From assembly GCF_014633365.1 (NCBI RefSeq), contig NC_068349.1, positions 26,302,753 through 26,366,752 of the forward strand: a stretch of DNA of 64,000 nucleotides, written 5' to 3'. Positions 20,966 through 31,507 of the stretch are shown piece after piece. The translations under genes were made by a program, and so were the position numbers. Below the pieces are notes generated by a model. The model ran no database searches. It worked only from the letters and a program-made list of their open reading frames with translations, and was not told the DNA's origin. The stretch is from Diospyros lotus. Its lineage: Eukaryota; Streptophyta; Magnoliopsida; Ericales; Ebenaceae. Each line of letters opens with the position of its first letter. The stretch's first letter is position 1.

Positions 20966-21376
20966 CTGCAATTGTTTTGCAAATTTGCACTCAAATGACT
21001 CGATTTAGGTTTACAACTTACAGTATTATTTATATCTTATAAATTATAAATTAATTTTACATATACTCTTATTTATTTTATTTTAATTCTTATAATTTCG
21101 ATTATTTATCATATATACTTTATCTATATTATCTTTTAAGTATTTTTTATTTTATAATTTTTTTTAAAAAATAACAATAATTAAAAACAATGATTATAAT
21201 ATCATATTAAGATATTTAAAAAAAATAGTTAAATAAAAAACATGCATATAAATAGTTAATTATAATATATAGTTTGATTGACTTAATTTTTTTTATTGAT
21301 CAATTGATTTTTGTGATTCATATATATGGTTAATAAGTATTAAATATATCTTTTTTATAATATATTTATTAATAGG

Positions 21377-22620
21377 TCTAATACGAAAGGAAAACATCAA
21401 GGTGTGTAGAAAAGACTATTGGAGATAAATTCTAGAGCATTATATACACCATGTGACTGTTATAGTCTTAATTTAGTAATTTCTGATGTTGCTGCCTTTT
21501 GTGTTAAAGCTATATCATTTTTCAAAATTTTAAAACACATATATTCATTATTCTCTTCTTCACCCAAAAGATGGAAAATATTAAAGGATAACATATCTAA
21601 TTTAACTGTCGAATCATTGTCATAAACTCGCTGGGAAAGTCCAATTGAAAATGTCAAGGCAATTAGATTTCAAACTCCAAAAATACGAGATGTTTTGTTT
21701 GAATTAGCATAAAGTAGTGATGATCCTAAAATAAAGAGTGAAGCTAAATGTCTTGCAAAGTATTAGAGAATTTTGAATTTTTGTTGGGCATGATTATTTA
21801 ATATGATATTTTGTATGCAGTTAATTCACTTAGTAAGAACTTTCAAAGTGAAGATATACATATTGATGTTGCTATAGATCAATTAAAAAGTCTTCTTTCT
21901 TTTTTTGAAACTTATAAGGAAAACGGATTTGAATCTGTTATGGTTTCCACCAAAAAACTTGCAAATAAAATGGAAATATAACCCATATTTCGTGAAAAAC
22001 GTGTGATTTGTAGAAAAAAATAAATTGATGAAAATGTCGATGATGATAAAACACAATCTGCTGAAGAATCATTTAAAGTTAATTATTTTATATACATGAT
22101 TGATCAAATCATTTCTTCACTTCGAAATAGGTTTGAGCAATTTAGAATATATGAAAAAAAAATTGGATTTCTATGCAATTTTAAGAAATTAAAATCAATG
22201 GATGAAGATATTTTAAAAGAGTATTGTTTGAATCTTGAAAACGTTATTAAATTTGATGAACTTTCTGATATAGATGGTTTAGATTTATTTTTAGAATTAA
22301 GAGTATTAAGAGAAACTTTTCAAGAAGAAAAAAATAGTCAAATGAAAATTCTTTATTACATCAAAAGAGTCGATTCATTTATGAATGCATATATTACTTA
22401 TAGAATATTATTGACAATTCCAGTTTCAATAGCTTCTGTAGAAAAAAGTTTTTCATAATTGAAATTGATAAAATCATATTTGAGGTCAACTATATCGCAA
22501 GAAAGATTGAATAGATTAACTATATTATCTCTTGAACATGATTTATTAGATAAACTTGATTATGGAGATTTAATCAATAATTTTGAATCTCAAAAGGTAA
22601 GAAAAATTGATTTTACATAA
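21377..22620 (+). pseudogene. hAT transposase fragment, C-terminal half
   Basis: Frame-broken but recognisable: KGKHQGV, CDCYSLNLVISDVAAF, SSPKRWKILKDNISNLTVES, TRWESPIENVKAIRFQTPKI, SDIDGLDLFLELRVLRETF, then LLTIPVSIASVEKSFS and LKLIKSYLRSTISQERLNRL, ending VRKIDFT before TAA at 22618-22620. The end is the hAT dimerisation region (Dimer_Tnp_hAT); the class is the zf-TTF/DUF4371 type. Several in-frame stops and missing upstream exons make it inactive. A cut-and-paste transposase of this family would bind terminal repeats such as the one at 22771-22782. Confidence 0.85.
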
Positions 22621-22770
22621 AGGTGAATATAGTCTAACACATTTTTTCTTTTTTATTTAATAAAATGATAAAATATTTGTGTAAAAAAGTGTATTATTTA
22701 TCTTTTTATAAAAAAAATTAATACTCGAAGGCCTCAACAAATCTTTTCGCCTAAGGCCCCCAACTTTGTT

Positions 22771-22782
22771 GGGCCGGCTCTG
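22771..22782 (-). repeat. hAT right terminal inverted repeat
   Basis: Read inward, CAGAGCCGGCCC is a common plant hAT terminus. It closes the element about 150 bp downstream of the transposase stop. The left terminus is not found, so no 8-bp target duplication can be confirmed. Confidence 0.6.
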
Positions 22783-22785
22783 GGT

Positions 22786-24362
22786 GCATGGTTGATCACG
22801 GGAGTGTCGTTCAGGCCTCGTGAGCGTTTTGAGAGTTTGGACACCAACTTGCGTTAAGAGTCTCGTCACCAAAGTACGCTAAGAGTCTCGTCACCAACGT
22901 GTGCTGAAAGTCTCGCCACCAACTTGCGCTAAGAGTCTTGTCACCAAAGTGCGCTGAGAGTCTCATCACCAACGTGCTCTGAGAGTCTCATCACCGTGTG
23001 CTGAGGGTTTGATGACCGAGTGGGTCTTGTGACCGAGTGCCCTTAATGACCAAGTTTCCCTTGACGACTGAGTGGCCCTTGACGACTGAATGGGTCGAAT
23101 GACCGAGTAGCCCTTGATGACCAAGTGAGTCTGATGATCGAGAGGCCTGGAAGACGAACACACGGTTAGGGGCGTGAGTGGGTGTCCCAGCGCAAACCCT
23201 CCGATACTTAAGTTAGTTCTTGAAAGTGAAAGCGCAAAAATGAATTCAAAGTGTGAGTCTGAGCATACCTGAGGTCAGAGGCGTGGCCTCCTATTTATAG
23301 AGGAGGGAGAGGGGGACATGTGGTGGCCATCCCAAGAGTCTTGCGGCCAATCTCGAGAGTCTTGCGGCCCATCTTAAGGGTCTCTTCTCACCTTTTGGAG
23401 TCTCGGTGCATTTTGTAGTCTCGGTTCATTTTGGACTCTCGATGTATATTGGACTTTCAACGCATATTGGACCCTTAGCGCATTTTGGAGTCTCGACGCA
23501 TTTTGGAGTCTTGGTGCATTTTTGAGTCTCAACGCATATTGGAGTCTCAGCACATTTTGGACTCTCGGCGCATTTTGGAGTCTCGGGTCCGTGAGGTACC
23601 TGCTCACTCGGTCATTTGACTGAGTGACTTGGTTTTTGCATGCATTTGGAGGATCAGAGAGAGAGGGGGGGATGAGACCCCTACCCACTCGGTCATGACC
23701 GAGTGAGTCTTCACTCAGGCGGTTCCCATGCCTTAACATCAACAGCGCATGTGCCTCAAGTTCAAGCCCAAATTTCACCTTTATGCAGCCTGTATATCTC
23801 AAAACTTAAAACATGAAAGTTGTAGATAATTATCTTATCTTTCCATAGGGTGTTGAACCATCTCAATCGGATCTCGGACGAAAGAGTTATGCTTAAAAAA
23901 CCAAAATAGTGTCACACCCACTCGGTCTGGGTCTTCATCCACTTGGATTTGAGTGCCCCTTTTGCCTTTTGTCTTGGTTCGGATCCATCCTCACTCCAAT
24001 GCTTGACTCTGCTCCTTAATAGTGCGGGTGCATCAACTTAGAGCCCTATTTCAACCTTGATTCAGCCAGTATCTCTCAAAACTCAAAACATGAAAGTTGT
24101 AGATAATTCTCTTAACTTTTCACAAGATATTAAATCAATTCAATTGGAGCTCGGATGAGAGTTTTATGCCCAAAAAACTAAAGTAGTATCACACTCACTA
24201 TGTCATGATCCAGTTGGTCCTCCCTACTTGGTCTTTGCTCGACCTCTTGCTCCTTCAGCTTGTTTCCTTAATCCCTTGCAACTCTTTTGCTCTTTGGGCT
24301 TCATATCCATGTCTCGTGACTCTTTTAGGTCCCGTGACTCTCCAAGTTTGCTGGGCATATCA
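22786..24362 (-). mobile_element. Solo LTR of a Tat-type element
   Basis: On the minus strand it begins TGATATGCCC (24362-24353), like the Tat LTR at 6665. It has a TATAAATA box (23299-23292) and the core TATCGGAGGGTTTGCGC 92 nt further on. U3 holds a roughly 19-bp array (TTTGGAGTCTCGGTGCATT-like) at about 23390-23590 and the CACTCGGTCATGACCGAGTG palindrome at 23686-23705. U5 holds a 25-bp array (AAGAGTCTCGTCACCAAAGT units) at about 22840-22990. No internal region is attached on either side. It abuts a hAT end and a Copia LTR, so its U5 end is approximate. Confidence 0.75.
23776..24200. repeat. Tandem duplication of about 276 bp in the Tat LTR U3
   Basis: Two copies of a segment holding ACATGAAAGTTGTAGATAAT (at about 23812 and 24088), followed in each copy by CTCGGA, GAGTTATGC or GAGTTTTATGC, and AAACTAAAGTAGTATCACAC-like sequence. 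Confidence 0.8.
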
Positions 24363-25526
24363 CTATTAAAAATATTTTTTAAGATTAATTTATTTATAGC
24401 ATATGTATTATTAAAAATATTATTTTCTATTAAAAATATTTTTTAATATATTTTTAAGATTAATTTATTAAATATCTTTTTAAAACATATGTATTATCAA
24501 AAATATTATTTTTTATTAAAAATATTTTTTTAATATATTTTCGATTAATTTATAAAATATTTTTATAACGCATTGTATAACAAAAAGAATTTAACAAACT
24601 GGATGCATGCCCCATGTCTTGATCCCTAGACCTCTAATAAGTCTCAAGTCTTTCCTTGTCAGTTGATTTACAAGCCTTTTTGGTTATTTAAGTGCACATA
24701 TTAAGTTTAAGTTATACTAAGTTTTCTTGTTATAACGGTTAAATTTTTAATCGTTGGAAAAATGTCTATAAATACCTCCACAAACTCATTTTTTGAGTAT
24801 CCAAGTGCTTCCATTGCATATTCAAAACACCCAAAAGCTCTCAAATGCTTTCAAACAAAGTATCCAAGCAATCCGAGACTCTCGAAATATTATTGTACAT
24901 CCACCGAAGAGTCACAAGACAAGAGGAGAAAAGTTTTTTACGTCTTCTGCTACAAATCCGAACTTTTCTATTTGAAATTATAAATTTATTTATTTATTTA
25001 AATATTATTACCTTGTATAATATTTATTCTTAATTGCTCATTTGTGTCCAAGTGTGGACAAATTATTTGTAAACATTTAAATTATTATTGAGAATTGTAT
25101 AGATTTCCTATAACCATTAAAATCTAGGTAAATCTAGTTTCCAAGTTAAGTTAGGGTAGAAACCTTGGTATAGTGGTTGCCTAGAACCCATTATAATCTA
25201 GGTGTATATCTAGTTTCCAAGGTAAGCTAGTGTGAAAACTTTGGTGAAATTATTTTAGTGGAACCCTAAGGGTGGTTAGATCTTGGGAGCGTGGACTAGA
25301 TGTGTGTGAAGACATCTAACCACTATAAATTGTGTTGTGTCTCATTTTATTTATTTATATTATATCTTGTGACTTACATTTATTATTAATCTCAAATATA
25401 ATTTATTATATGTATCAACTATATATTTTTCAATAAAATCATTAATAATTTTTTTATTAAAATTGAGAAAAAATTTAATCATTCAATTCACCCCCTCTTG
25501 AGTGGCCATTCCCTAAGGGACCAACA
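24363..25526 (+). mobile_element. 5' LTR of a SIRE-like Copia element, 5' end missing
   Basis: Matches the 3' LTR at 31508-33048 from about its 275th base onward; the first part is replaced by the Tat solo LTR and hAT sequence. It ends CTAAGGGACCAACA, followed by ATTGGTATCAGAG (PBS 25529-25539). A TATAAATA box is near 24767. Confidence 0.85.
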
Positions 25527-25528
25527 AT

Positions 25529-25539
25529 TGGTATCAGAG
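25529..25539 (+). promoter_or_regulatory. Primer-binding site (tRNA-iMet type)
   Basis: TGGTATCAGAG two bases after the LTR end, complementary to the 3' end of initiator tRNA-Met. It would prime minus-strand DNA synthesis. Confidence 0.85.
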
Positions 25540-25595
25540 TAGAGTTCTAAAATAGTTAAACTCTTAGTTTACACTTTAACTTAGAAGAGATCTAG

Positions 25596-26890
25596 ATGGC
25601 TGCATTCACCAACCAAGCTATAGCCAAATGACCCTCACCCTCTAGACTACCATTATTTGATGGCACAAATTTTGTTTATTGAAAAATGAGAATGGAGTCA
25701 TATTTATTTTCAATAGATTATTATCTGTGAAAAATAGTCAAAGATGGTTTTATCAAAACTTCAACTAAAGAAGATAAATGGACCAAAAAAGATATTAAAA
25801 AATACCAAATGGATCATAAAGCTAAACACATAATTTTTTGTTCAACCCTTCATAGTGAATATGAAAAATTATCTGCTTGTTCTACATCACATGAAATTTG
25901 GAGAAAATAAGAAGTAGTATATGAAGGTCGATATTAAGTAAAAGATACTAAGATTAATCTCTTAATGTCACAATATGGAGAATTTGAACTACTTCAAAAT
26001 GAAAATATTAGTGATATTAATGGTAGATTCCAAAAGATTATAAATAATCTTAAAATGCTAGGAAAAATAATTTCAGAAGAAAATCAAATTAAGAAAATTC
26101 TTAGATCTCTAATAGTAGATTGACAGCCTTTAGTGACTGCTATTTCTCAAGTAAGAATTTAAAAGAATTAAAAATGGAAGAATTAATAAGAACACTTCTA
26201 ACTCAGAATTAATATTAAGTAAAATAAAAAAAAATGAAGGGCAAGAAAGATAAGAAAATCTCGGCTTTAAGAGTAAATGAAGAGAAATGCTTTATGGTTA
26301 TAGAAGAAGATAAAGAAGAGGAAGATAACATAGATGTAGAAGAATTATAAAAAGCATATAAAGAACTATATATAAAATATATATCTATTAAGAAAGAAAT
26401 GTAAAAACAATCAAGAAAAATCATAAAGAAGAAAATAAAAAATTAAAGAGTGAAATAAAGAATTTAAAAGAAAAATCACAAGAACTCAAGAAAGAAAATG
26501 AAGATAAATTAAAAGATCAATTAATTAATCTTGAAGAAGAAAATAAAATATTAAAAACTCAAAATGATAAATTATTAGTAGAAAAGAAAGCCATAGATAA
26601 AAGTTTAGCCACATTAATTTTAAAGAAAATTTCAAAACCCAAACCAAGGTACAAAGCACCTAAGAGAGAATGAAAATAACCTAGATAAAGATCCTAACCT
26701 AAGATAAACAACATAGTACAAATGTGGATACCCAAAGGGGTAACACAAATAATGAATGAGTTAGATCATAAAATCTTAAATGTTGCTCCTCATCCACATA
26801 CATCAAGAATGATAAAATCATTTGATCCCAATGAAGAAAGATTCAAGGGACCCGTCTATTATTGTTGCCAAAATACAACAATTAAAATTT
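25596..26890 (+). pseudogene. Decayed Copia gag (SIRE-like)
   Basis: ATG at 25596 gives MAAFTNQAIAK, then in the same region RLPLFDGTNFVY and KMRMESYLFSID, typical of Copia gag (UBN2 family). KAKHIIFCSTLHSEYEKLSA and NISDINGRFQKIINNLKMLG follow. Many stops interrupt it. The downstream part is extremely lysine/glutamate-rich, and MWIPKG (from 26722) resembles the end of gag in SIRE elements. Protease, RT and integrase are absent; the sequence switches to a repeat array near 26898. Confidence 0.75.
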
Positions 26891-26894
26891 ATGA

Positions 26895-28567
26895 TGTGGT
26901 GTCCACTCGAGCTTGTTGTCGTTAGGTTGCCATAAGAAAAGTTACCTTCAAGGGAGTTTGCCTCTAGGATGCTCGCCGCAAGGATTTTGCCACAAGGTTC
27001 TGCCACAAAGCTTTGCCACTAGCTCTTTCGCCACAAGGTTTTGCCACTAGCTCTTGCCACAAGGTTTCGCCACAAGGCTTCGCCACTAGCTCTTGCCACA
27101 AGGTTTTGCCACAAGGCTGTGCCACTAACTCTCGCCACAAGGTTTTGCCACAAGGCTTTGCCAGTAGCTCTTTCGCCACAAGGTTTCGCCACTAGCTCTC
27201 GCCATAAGGTTTTGCCACAAGGCTTTGCCACTAGCTTTCGCCATAAGGTTTTGCCACAAGGCTTTGCCACTAGCTTTCGCCACAAGGTTTTGCCACAAGG
27301 CTTTGCCACTAGCTCTTTTGCTACAAGGTTTCACCACTAGTTCTCACCATAAGGTTCTGCCTTCGTAGCTAGGTCTCGCTGCAAGGTTTTACCTCCGCCA
27401 CGAGATCTCGCCACAAGCTTTTAGCTTCGTCGCTAGCTTCGCCTCAAGCTTTTGCCTTCGCTACTAGGTTCGTCGCAAGGATTTACCTCCGCCACGAGGT
27501 CTCGCCGCAAGCTTTTAGCTTCGCCGCTAGGTTCGCCAAAAGCTTTTTCCTTTGCCGCTAAGTTCGCTGCAAAGATTTGGCTCTACTGATGCTCAAAAAA
27601 TGGGTTAGAAGGCTCGCGAGAATCTTCCCCCGCGAAGACCCTCCGATGCCAAAGTCAGTCTCGAATCCCAATGACTATTCACGAAAATAGTAAATGTGCA
27701 TTCAAAGTGTTTAGATTTTATCGAAGTTCCAAGTCCTTTTCAATGTCCTGTAGTTAGGTATTTATAGGGCACAATTCTCAAGGATGCTTGGTGCTGACAC
27801 GTGTCGCTCGTTGAATGAACCATGTTCGAGATGTGTGGCTACAATCAAATCTTTGATGCAAGGTCTTGCCACAAGGCTTGCAGCAAGGTTTTGCCTTTGC
27901 CATACGGTCTCGCCGCAAGGTTTTACCTTCGCCACAAGGTCTCGCCGCAAGGTTCTGCCTTCACCACAAGGTCTTGCAACAAGGTTTTACCTTCGCCACA
28001 AGGTCTCACCACAAGGTTTTGCCTCCGCCATAAGGTTTCGCCGCAAGGTTTTGCCTTCACCATAAGGTTTTGCCTTTGCCACAAGGTCTCACAGCAAGGT
28101 TTTACCTCCGCCACAAGGTCTCGCCACAAGGTTTTGCCTTCACCACAAGATCTCACCACAAGCTTTTACCTTTGCTACAAGGTCCCGTCGGGAGGTTTTA
28201 CCTCCGCTACAAGGTCTCGCCGCAAGGTTTTGCCTTCGCCACAAGATGTTGTCGCAAGGTTTTACCTTCGCTATAAGGTCTCGTTGCGAGGTTTTACCTC
28301 CGCCATAAGGTCTCGCCGCAAGGTTTTGCTTTTGCTACAAGATCTCGCCGTAAGGTTTTACCTTCGCTACAAGGTCTCGCTGCGAGGTTTTGCCTCCACC
28401 ACAAGGTCTCGCCACAAGGTCTCACCGCAAGGTTTTGCCTTTACCACAAGGTCTCGCCACAAGGTTTTACTTCTGCCACAAGGTTTTGCCTTCGCCACAA
28501 GGGGGCTCGCGGCACACTTCCACAAAGCTGCTGCCGTAAAGGGGGCTCGCGGCACACTACCGCAAAG
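26895..28567 (-). mobile_element. Repeat-array LTR, minus strand, incomplete
   Basis: Two arrays flank a core with LTR features. On the minus strand: array of about 32 bp (GCGAGACCTTGTGGCGAAGG type, 27840-28530), TATAAATA (27766-27759), core GCATCGGAGGGTCTTCGCGG (around 27649-27630), then a second array (GGCAAAACCTTGTGG and TAGTGGC words, 26960-27590). The TATA-core order matches the Tat LTRs. Neither end has a clear TG or CA with a target duplication, so boundaries are approximate. It separates Copia gag from Ty3/gypsy sequence. Confidence 0.6.
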
Positions 28568-28823
28568 CCCTTATGATGAGAATCATCACGAAGAACAAGC
28601 TGACTCAAATCATTCAAGTGACCCATTGCATGTTCCAGTAGGGCCAATTACAAGGGCAAGAGCTAAAAGACTTAAAGAAGCTTTGAATGGGCTGGTTCTA
28701 GATATGTGGGCCAATCAAAATTATCAAGATTTTGACCTAAAAAGCAAGCAAGACGTCATCAACATTATATGGGCTGAAGAGGGAGCTGTTGAGAGTCTTT
28801 TGAGCCAGAATACTATTAAATGA
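28568..28823 (+). pseudogene. C-terminal end of a Ty3/gypsy polyprotein
   Basis: YDENHHEEQADSNHS, then HVPVGPITRARAKRLKEAL and NGLVLDMW, then a stop at 28821-28823. This RARAKR-containing tail is typical of plant Ty3/gypsy polyproteins that end just before the 3' LTR. Nothing of the rest of pol is present; the upstream neighbour is an unrelated array. Confidence 0.8.
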
Positions 28824-29384
28824 AGAGCTTGGGCCATAATGGACACTTGGGCTGACTCATTGGGGCTTGTACTTTATTATTTTGGGCTGCACATGTTGTT
28901 TTAAATCTTAGCCACATGGGTGCACGAAAATTTAATCTTGAAAACCCAATCTGACTTTTCATATTTTCAAGCATCTTTAATACTTTGAGTTTCTAGGCTA
29001 ATTAAGTTAGAGATTTAATATTTTGTGGGAAATCAGATTTGAATATTTCCTAGGCTAGTAATTATGGTCTTTTGTATTTTCCTAAGTGTTTACTCTCTCT
29101 ATAAATTGTACTCTCCCAACAATTGAAAATGAATCAATGAATGAGTGATTTACTTTTCTGGAATTCCAGATTTGAGAGGTGCTCTTCTCTTGGGTTCTTT
29201 TATGAACTAACCGACTTATCAAGGCTTGATCAACCTTGTGGCGTCTTCAACATTCGGGGTCCTTGTTCTTTCGTGTCCAAGGGTTTCGTGTGGATCATCC
29301 AAATCTGTGTTTAGCGTTCTTGGGGTGCGTATATCTTGCATTGGTTGTGGGTTCATAGGATCAAATCCTTTTGGGTTCGCACCA
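28824..29384 (+). mobile_element. Ty3/gypsy LTR joining a pol end to a PBS and gag
   Basis: Sits directly after the pol stop and directly before the PBS (TGGTATCAGAGC, 29388-29399). It has TATAAAT near 29100 and ends GGTTCGCACCA. An LTR with pol end upstream and PBS plus gag downstream serves as 3' LTR of one unit and 5' LTR of the next. The exact start is not determined. Confidence 0.7.
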
Positions 29385-29387
29385 TCT

Positions 29388-29399
29388 TGGTATCAGAGC
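29388..29399 (+). promoter_or_regulatory. Primer-binding site (tRNA-iMet type)
   Basis: TGGTATCAGAGC, complementary to initiator tRNA-Met, three bases after the LTR end. Confidence 0.85.
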
Positions 29400-29752
29400 T
29401 TCGGCCTAAACTCAGGTTATATCTTTGTGTCTTTTAGCCTCATTTTCGTGTTCCCTTGTTCCTTGTGTTTGTTCATGTTCTTTTAATTCTGAACGTAACT
29501 CTCTATGTGTCTGTTCATCTTCTCTTTGAATCTGGACGTCACTTTCTTTGTGCCTTTGTTTCAACACGTTATACTTCGAGTTTTTGGACGTGCAATATGT
29601 CATTTTCATAGTTCAAAATCTCATCTTTTTGGTCGTTTTGAAAACACATCAATCGGAGCTTTGTAGAGAAAGTTATAAACGTTTCTACCAAACAGCACTC
29701 ACCAGAATTGTCCCAACTTGATTAGTGTCCTATCTTTTGGTCAATTTTTTTT

Positions 29753-29785
<33 letters not shown>

Positions 29786-30210
29786 GAAAGAAACAAAAAA
29801 AAAAAAAGGGTTGTGCTGATTTGTGTTTGATATCCAAAATTTCTATTCTACAAATTGTTGATCTTAAAAGCTCCTGATTCATTATTGCATTCCTCATCTT
29901 TTCCAAGTGTCAAATTGTTCTTAAAAGTTGCTGATCCACTTCCACCTTTCTCATTGTTGCATTTCTATTTTTTTTCTTCTTGATCTACTATCACATTTCT
30001 CATTGTCTCCAAGTGTTGAATTCACTATACAAGTGTTGGAATTGCCTTTGATTGAGTTGACCAGTTCTCTAAAGAGCCAATAGAGAAGACTAAGAGTGGA
30101 AAAAAGGCAAGAGTGTGAAAGATCATCATTGAGAAAAAGCCTATCAAGAGTGAAACACGAGGGAAGAGTGACATCTATTGTTGTGAGGATTTTTTTTTAC
30201 AGCTTTGCAA

Positions 30211-30420
30211 ATGTCTAACAAGGAGGAACCATCAAGCGTTGGGGGTAAACCAAACATGGATTTTGTTGTCAATGCTATGCAAAAACAGTTTGAGCGCTTC
30301 AATATGGTTTTTGGGGAAATAAGGGATAGGATGGATAGACAAGATGCAATGATTGCAAACTTGCAAAGGGGGGAATTATTATTTACGACCGTGTCTCCTA
30401 TAAGATCTTATTTTATATGA
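30211..30420 (+). pseudogene. Truncated Ty3/gypsy gag N-terminus
   Basis: ATG at 30211: MSNKEEPSSVGGKPNMDFVV, then QKQFERFNMVFGEIRDRMDR. It resembles the start of gag in the element at 58611. Real gag sequence stops around ANLQRG (about 30370), where unrelated DNA begins; the frame ends at 30420. TTTTTTTTACAG lies just upstream of the ATG and resembles a 3' splice site. Confidence 0.65.
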
Positions 30421-30535
30421 AGCTTAAGCTAGGCTTCAAGATCTTATTTACGACCGTGTCTCCTACATTTTTTCCCTCCAATAACAGGTCGTCGATCTTC
30501 AATTTCATCTAGCTTTATTGGAGGAATTATTATTT
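30372..30535. repeat. Direct repeats at a rejoined break
   Basis: GGAATTATTATTT occurs at 30372-30384 and 30523-30535. Between them ATTTACGACCGTGTCTCCTA occurs twice (30381-30400 and 30446-30465). The pattern looks like filler DNA copied during end joining between gag and the next segment. Confidence 0.75.
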
Positions 30536-30808
30536 GCAAACTCTTATGCAAACCCTTTCAATGTTCAAAATTGCTTTCACCCAGAAACTAATTCAAACCT
30601 ATATTATGACCATGGATCTTTCCTTGTGGATGATCCAAACCCTATTTGGAATTTTGAAAACCTAGTCATCCAAGAAGAAAATGCGTCGTTTCCTTATTTC
30701 CAAGAGGCTAGTTCGCAACATTACCTAGTTGAAACTAGCAGCAGCCAATGGCCATTTCCGGGTGATATCGATGAACTTGGATTCATCATGTTCGGCAACC
30801 ATCATTAG
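30518..30808 (+). pseudogene. Captured exon-like ORF of unknown origin
   Basis: About 90 codons of acidic, aromatic, Asn/Ser-rich sequence ending FPGDIDELGFIMFGNHH, with no retroelement match that I know. About 200 bp of 3'-UTR-like sequence follows. It resembles the acidic C-terminus of a plant transcription factor, but no family can be named. It sits between gypsy gag and the Copia 3' end. Confidence 0.35.
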
Positions 30809-30829
30809 CACTGAGCATCGGGGAAATCC

Positions 30830-31507
30830 AAAGCTATCAACGTGGATGACTGCTTTGTAGATTCTATAATGCTACTGTACCCCTTGAATATTCTATAATT
30901 ACTTTCTTAGATGTTGTGTAACTTTGAATTTGTGGTTGGAATAGTTCTCATGTAATTCTCTGACAGATGAGCTGTTATCATTGTTTATTTGCCATTTTAC
31001 CTAAAATGATTTTTCATATTTTTATCATATTGTTTATATGAATTATGCTTAGTAAATGTCTTTCATGGACTCTATTGTTTATATCTTTATTTTCTCCACT
31101 AACATGTCTTTTTTATTATGACAAAAAGGGGGAGAAGAATGAGATTGTATGTATGATAGTAAGTTATAATTTTAAAATGTAATATTTTTACACGGGGGAG
31201 AAGAATGTATGATAAATTTTTATGATTAAGAGATTTTATATGTGAGGAAATTGTATATTTGAGAGATAAGAAATCAATTTGGGCATTCAAGGCAAGCAAA
31301 TGCAATCAAGGCAATCATATTTGACAATCAGGTTTGCTTCTTAAAACTTTAAAAAATATTATCTATTAAGCTATATCCAAAACATTTTCATGCTATTAGT
31401 ATTTTTGAAAGGGGGAGCTTATAGTATAAAATTAAGGGGGAGTTAAAAAATATCAAATTAATCATCTCATAAATTATGTTTTTGTCATCATAAAAAATGG
31501 AAAGAAT
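30830..31507 (+). other. Copia 3' untranslated region with polypurine tract
   Basis: AT-rich sequence with repeated AAAGGGGGAG words (31120-31435), typical of the region after pol in SIRE-like elements. The polypurine tract AAAAAATGGAAAGAA (31493-31507) directly precedes the 3' LTR. Confidence 0.65.

Noticed and set aside
20644..20990. Ala/Arg-rich frames in the GC-rich block
   Set aside because: Low-complexity translation in every frame, no splice context or domain.
26960..28530. Regular short repeats that could suggest a CRISPR array
   Set aside because: The genome is eukaryotic, and units are contiguous diverged repeats without unique equal-length spacers.
26891..28575. Matching TTATGATG on both sides of the array LTR as a target duplication
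   Set aside because: The flanks come from unrelated elements, and the LTR would not start with TG at that point, so the match is probably chance.
27822..28823. 333-codon plus-strand frame
   Set aside because: Most of it is the repeat array read antisense to the LTR; only the last 80 codons or so are real Ty3/gypsy polyprotein end.
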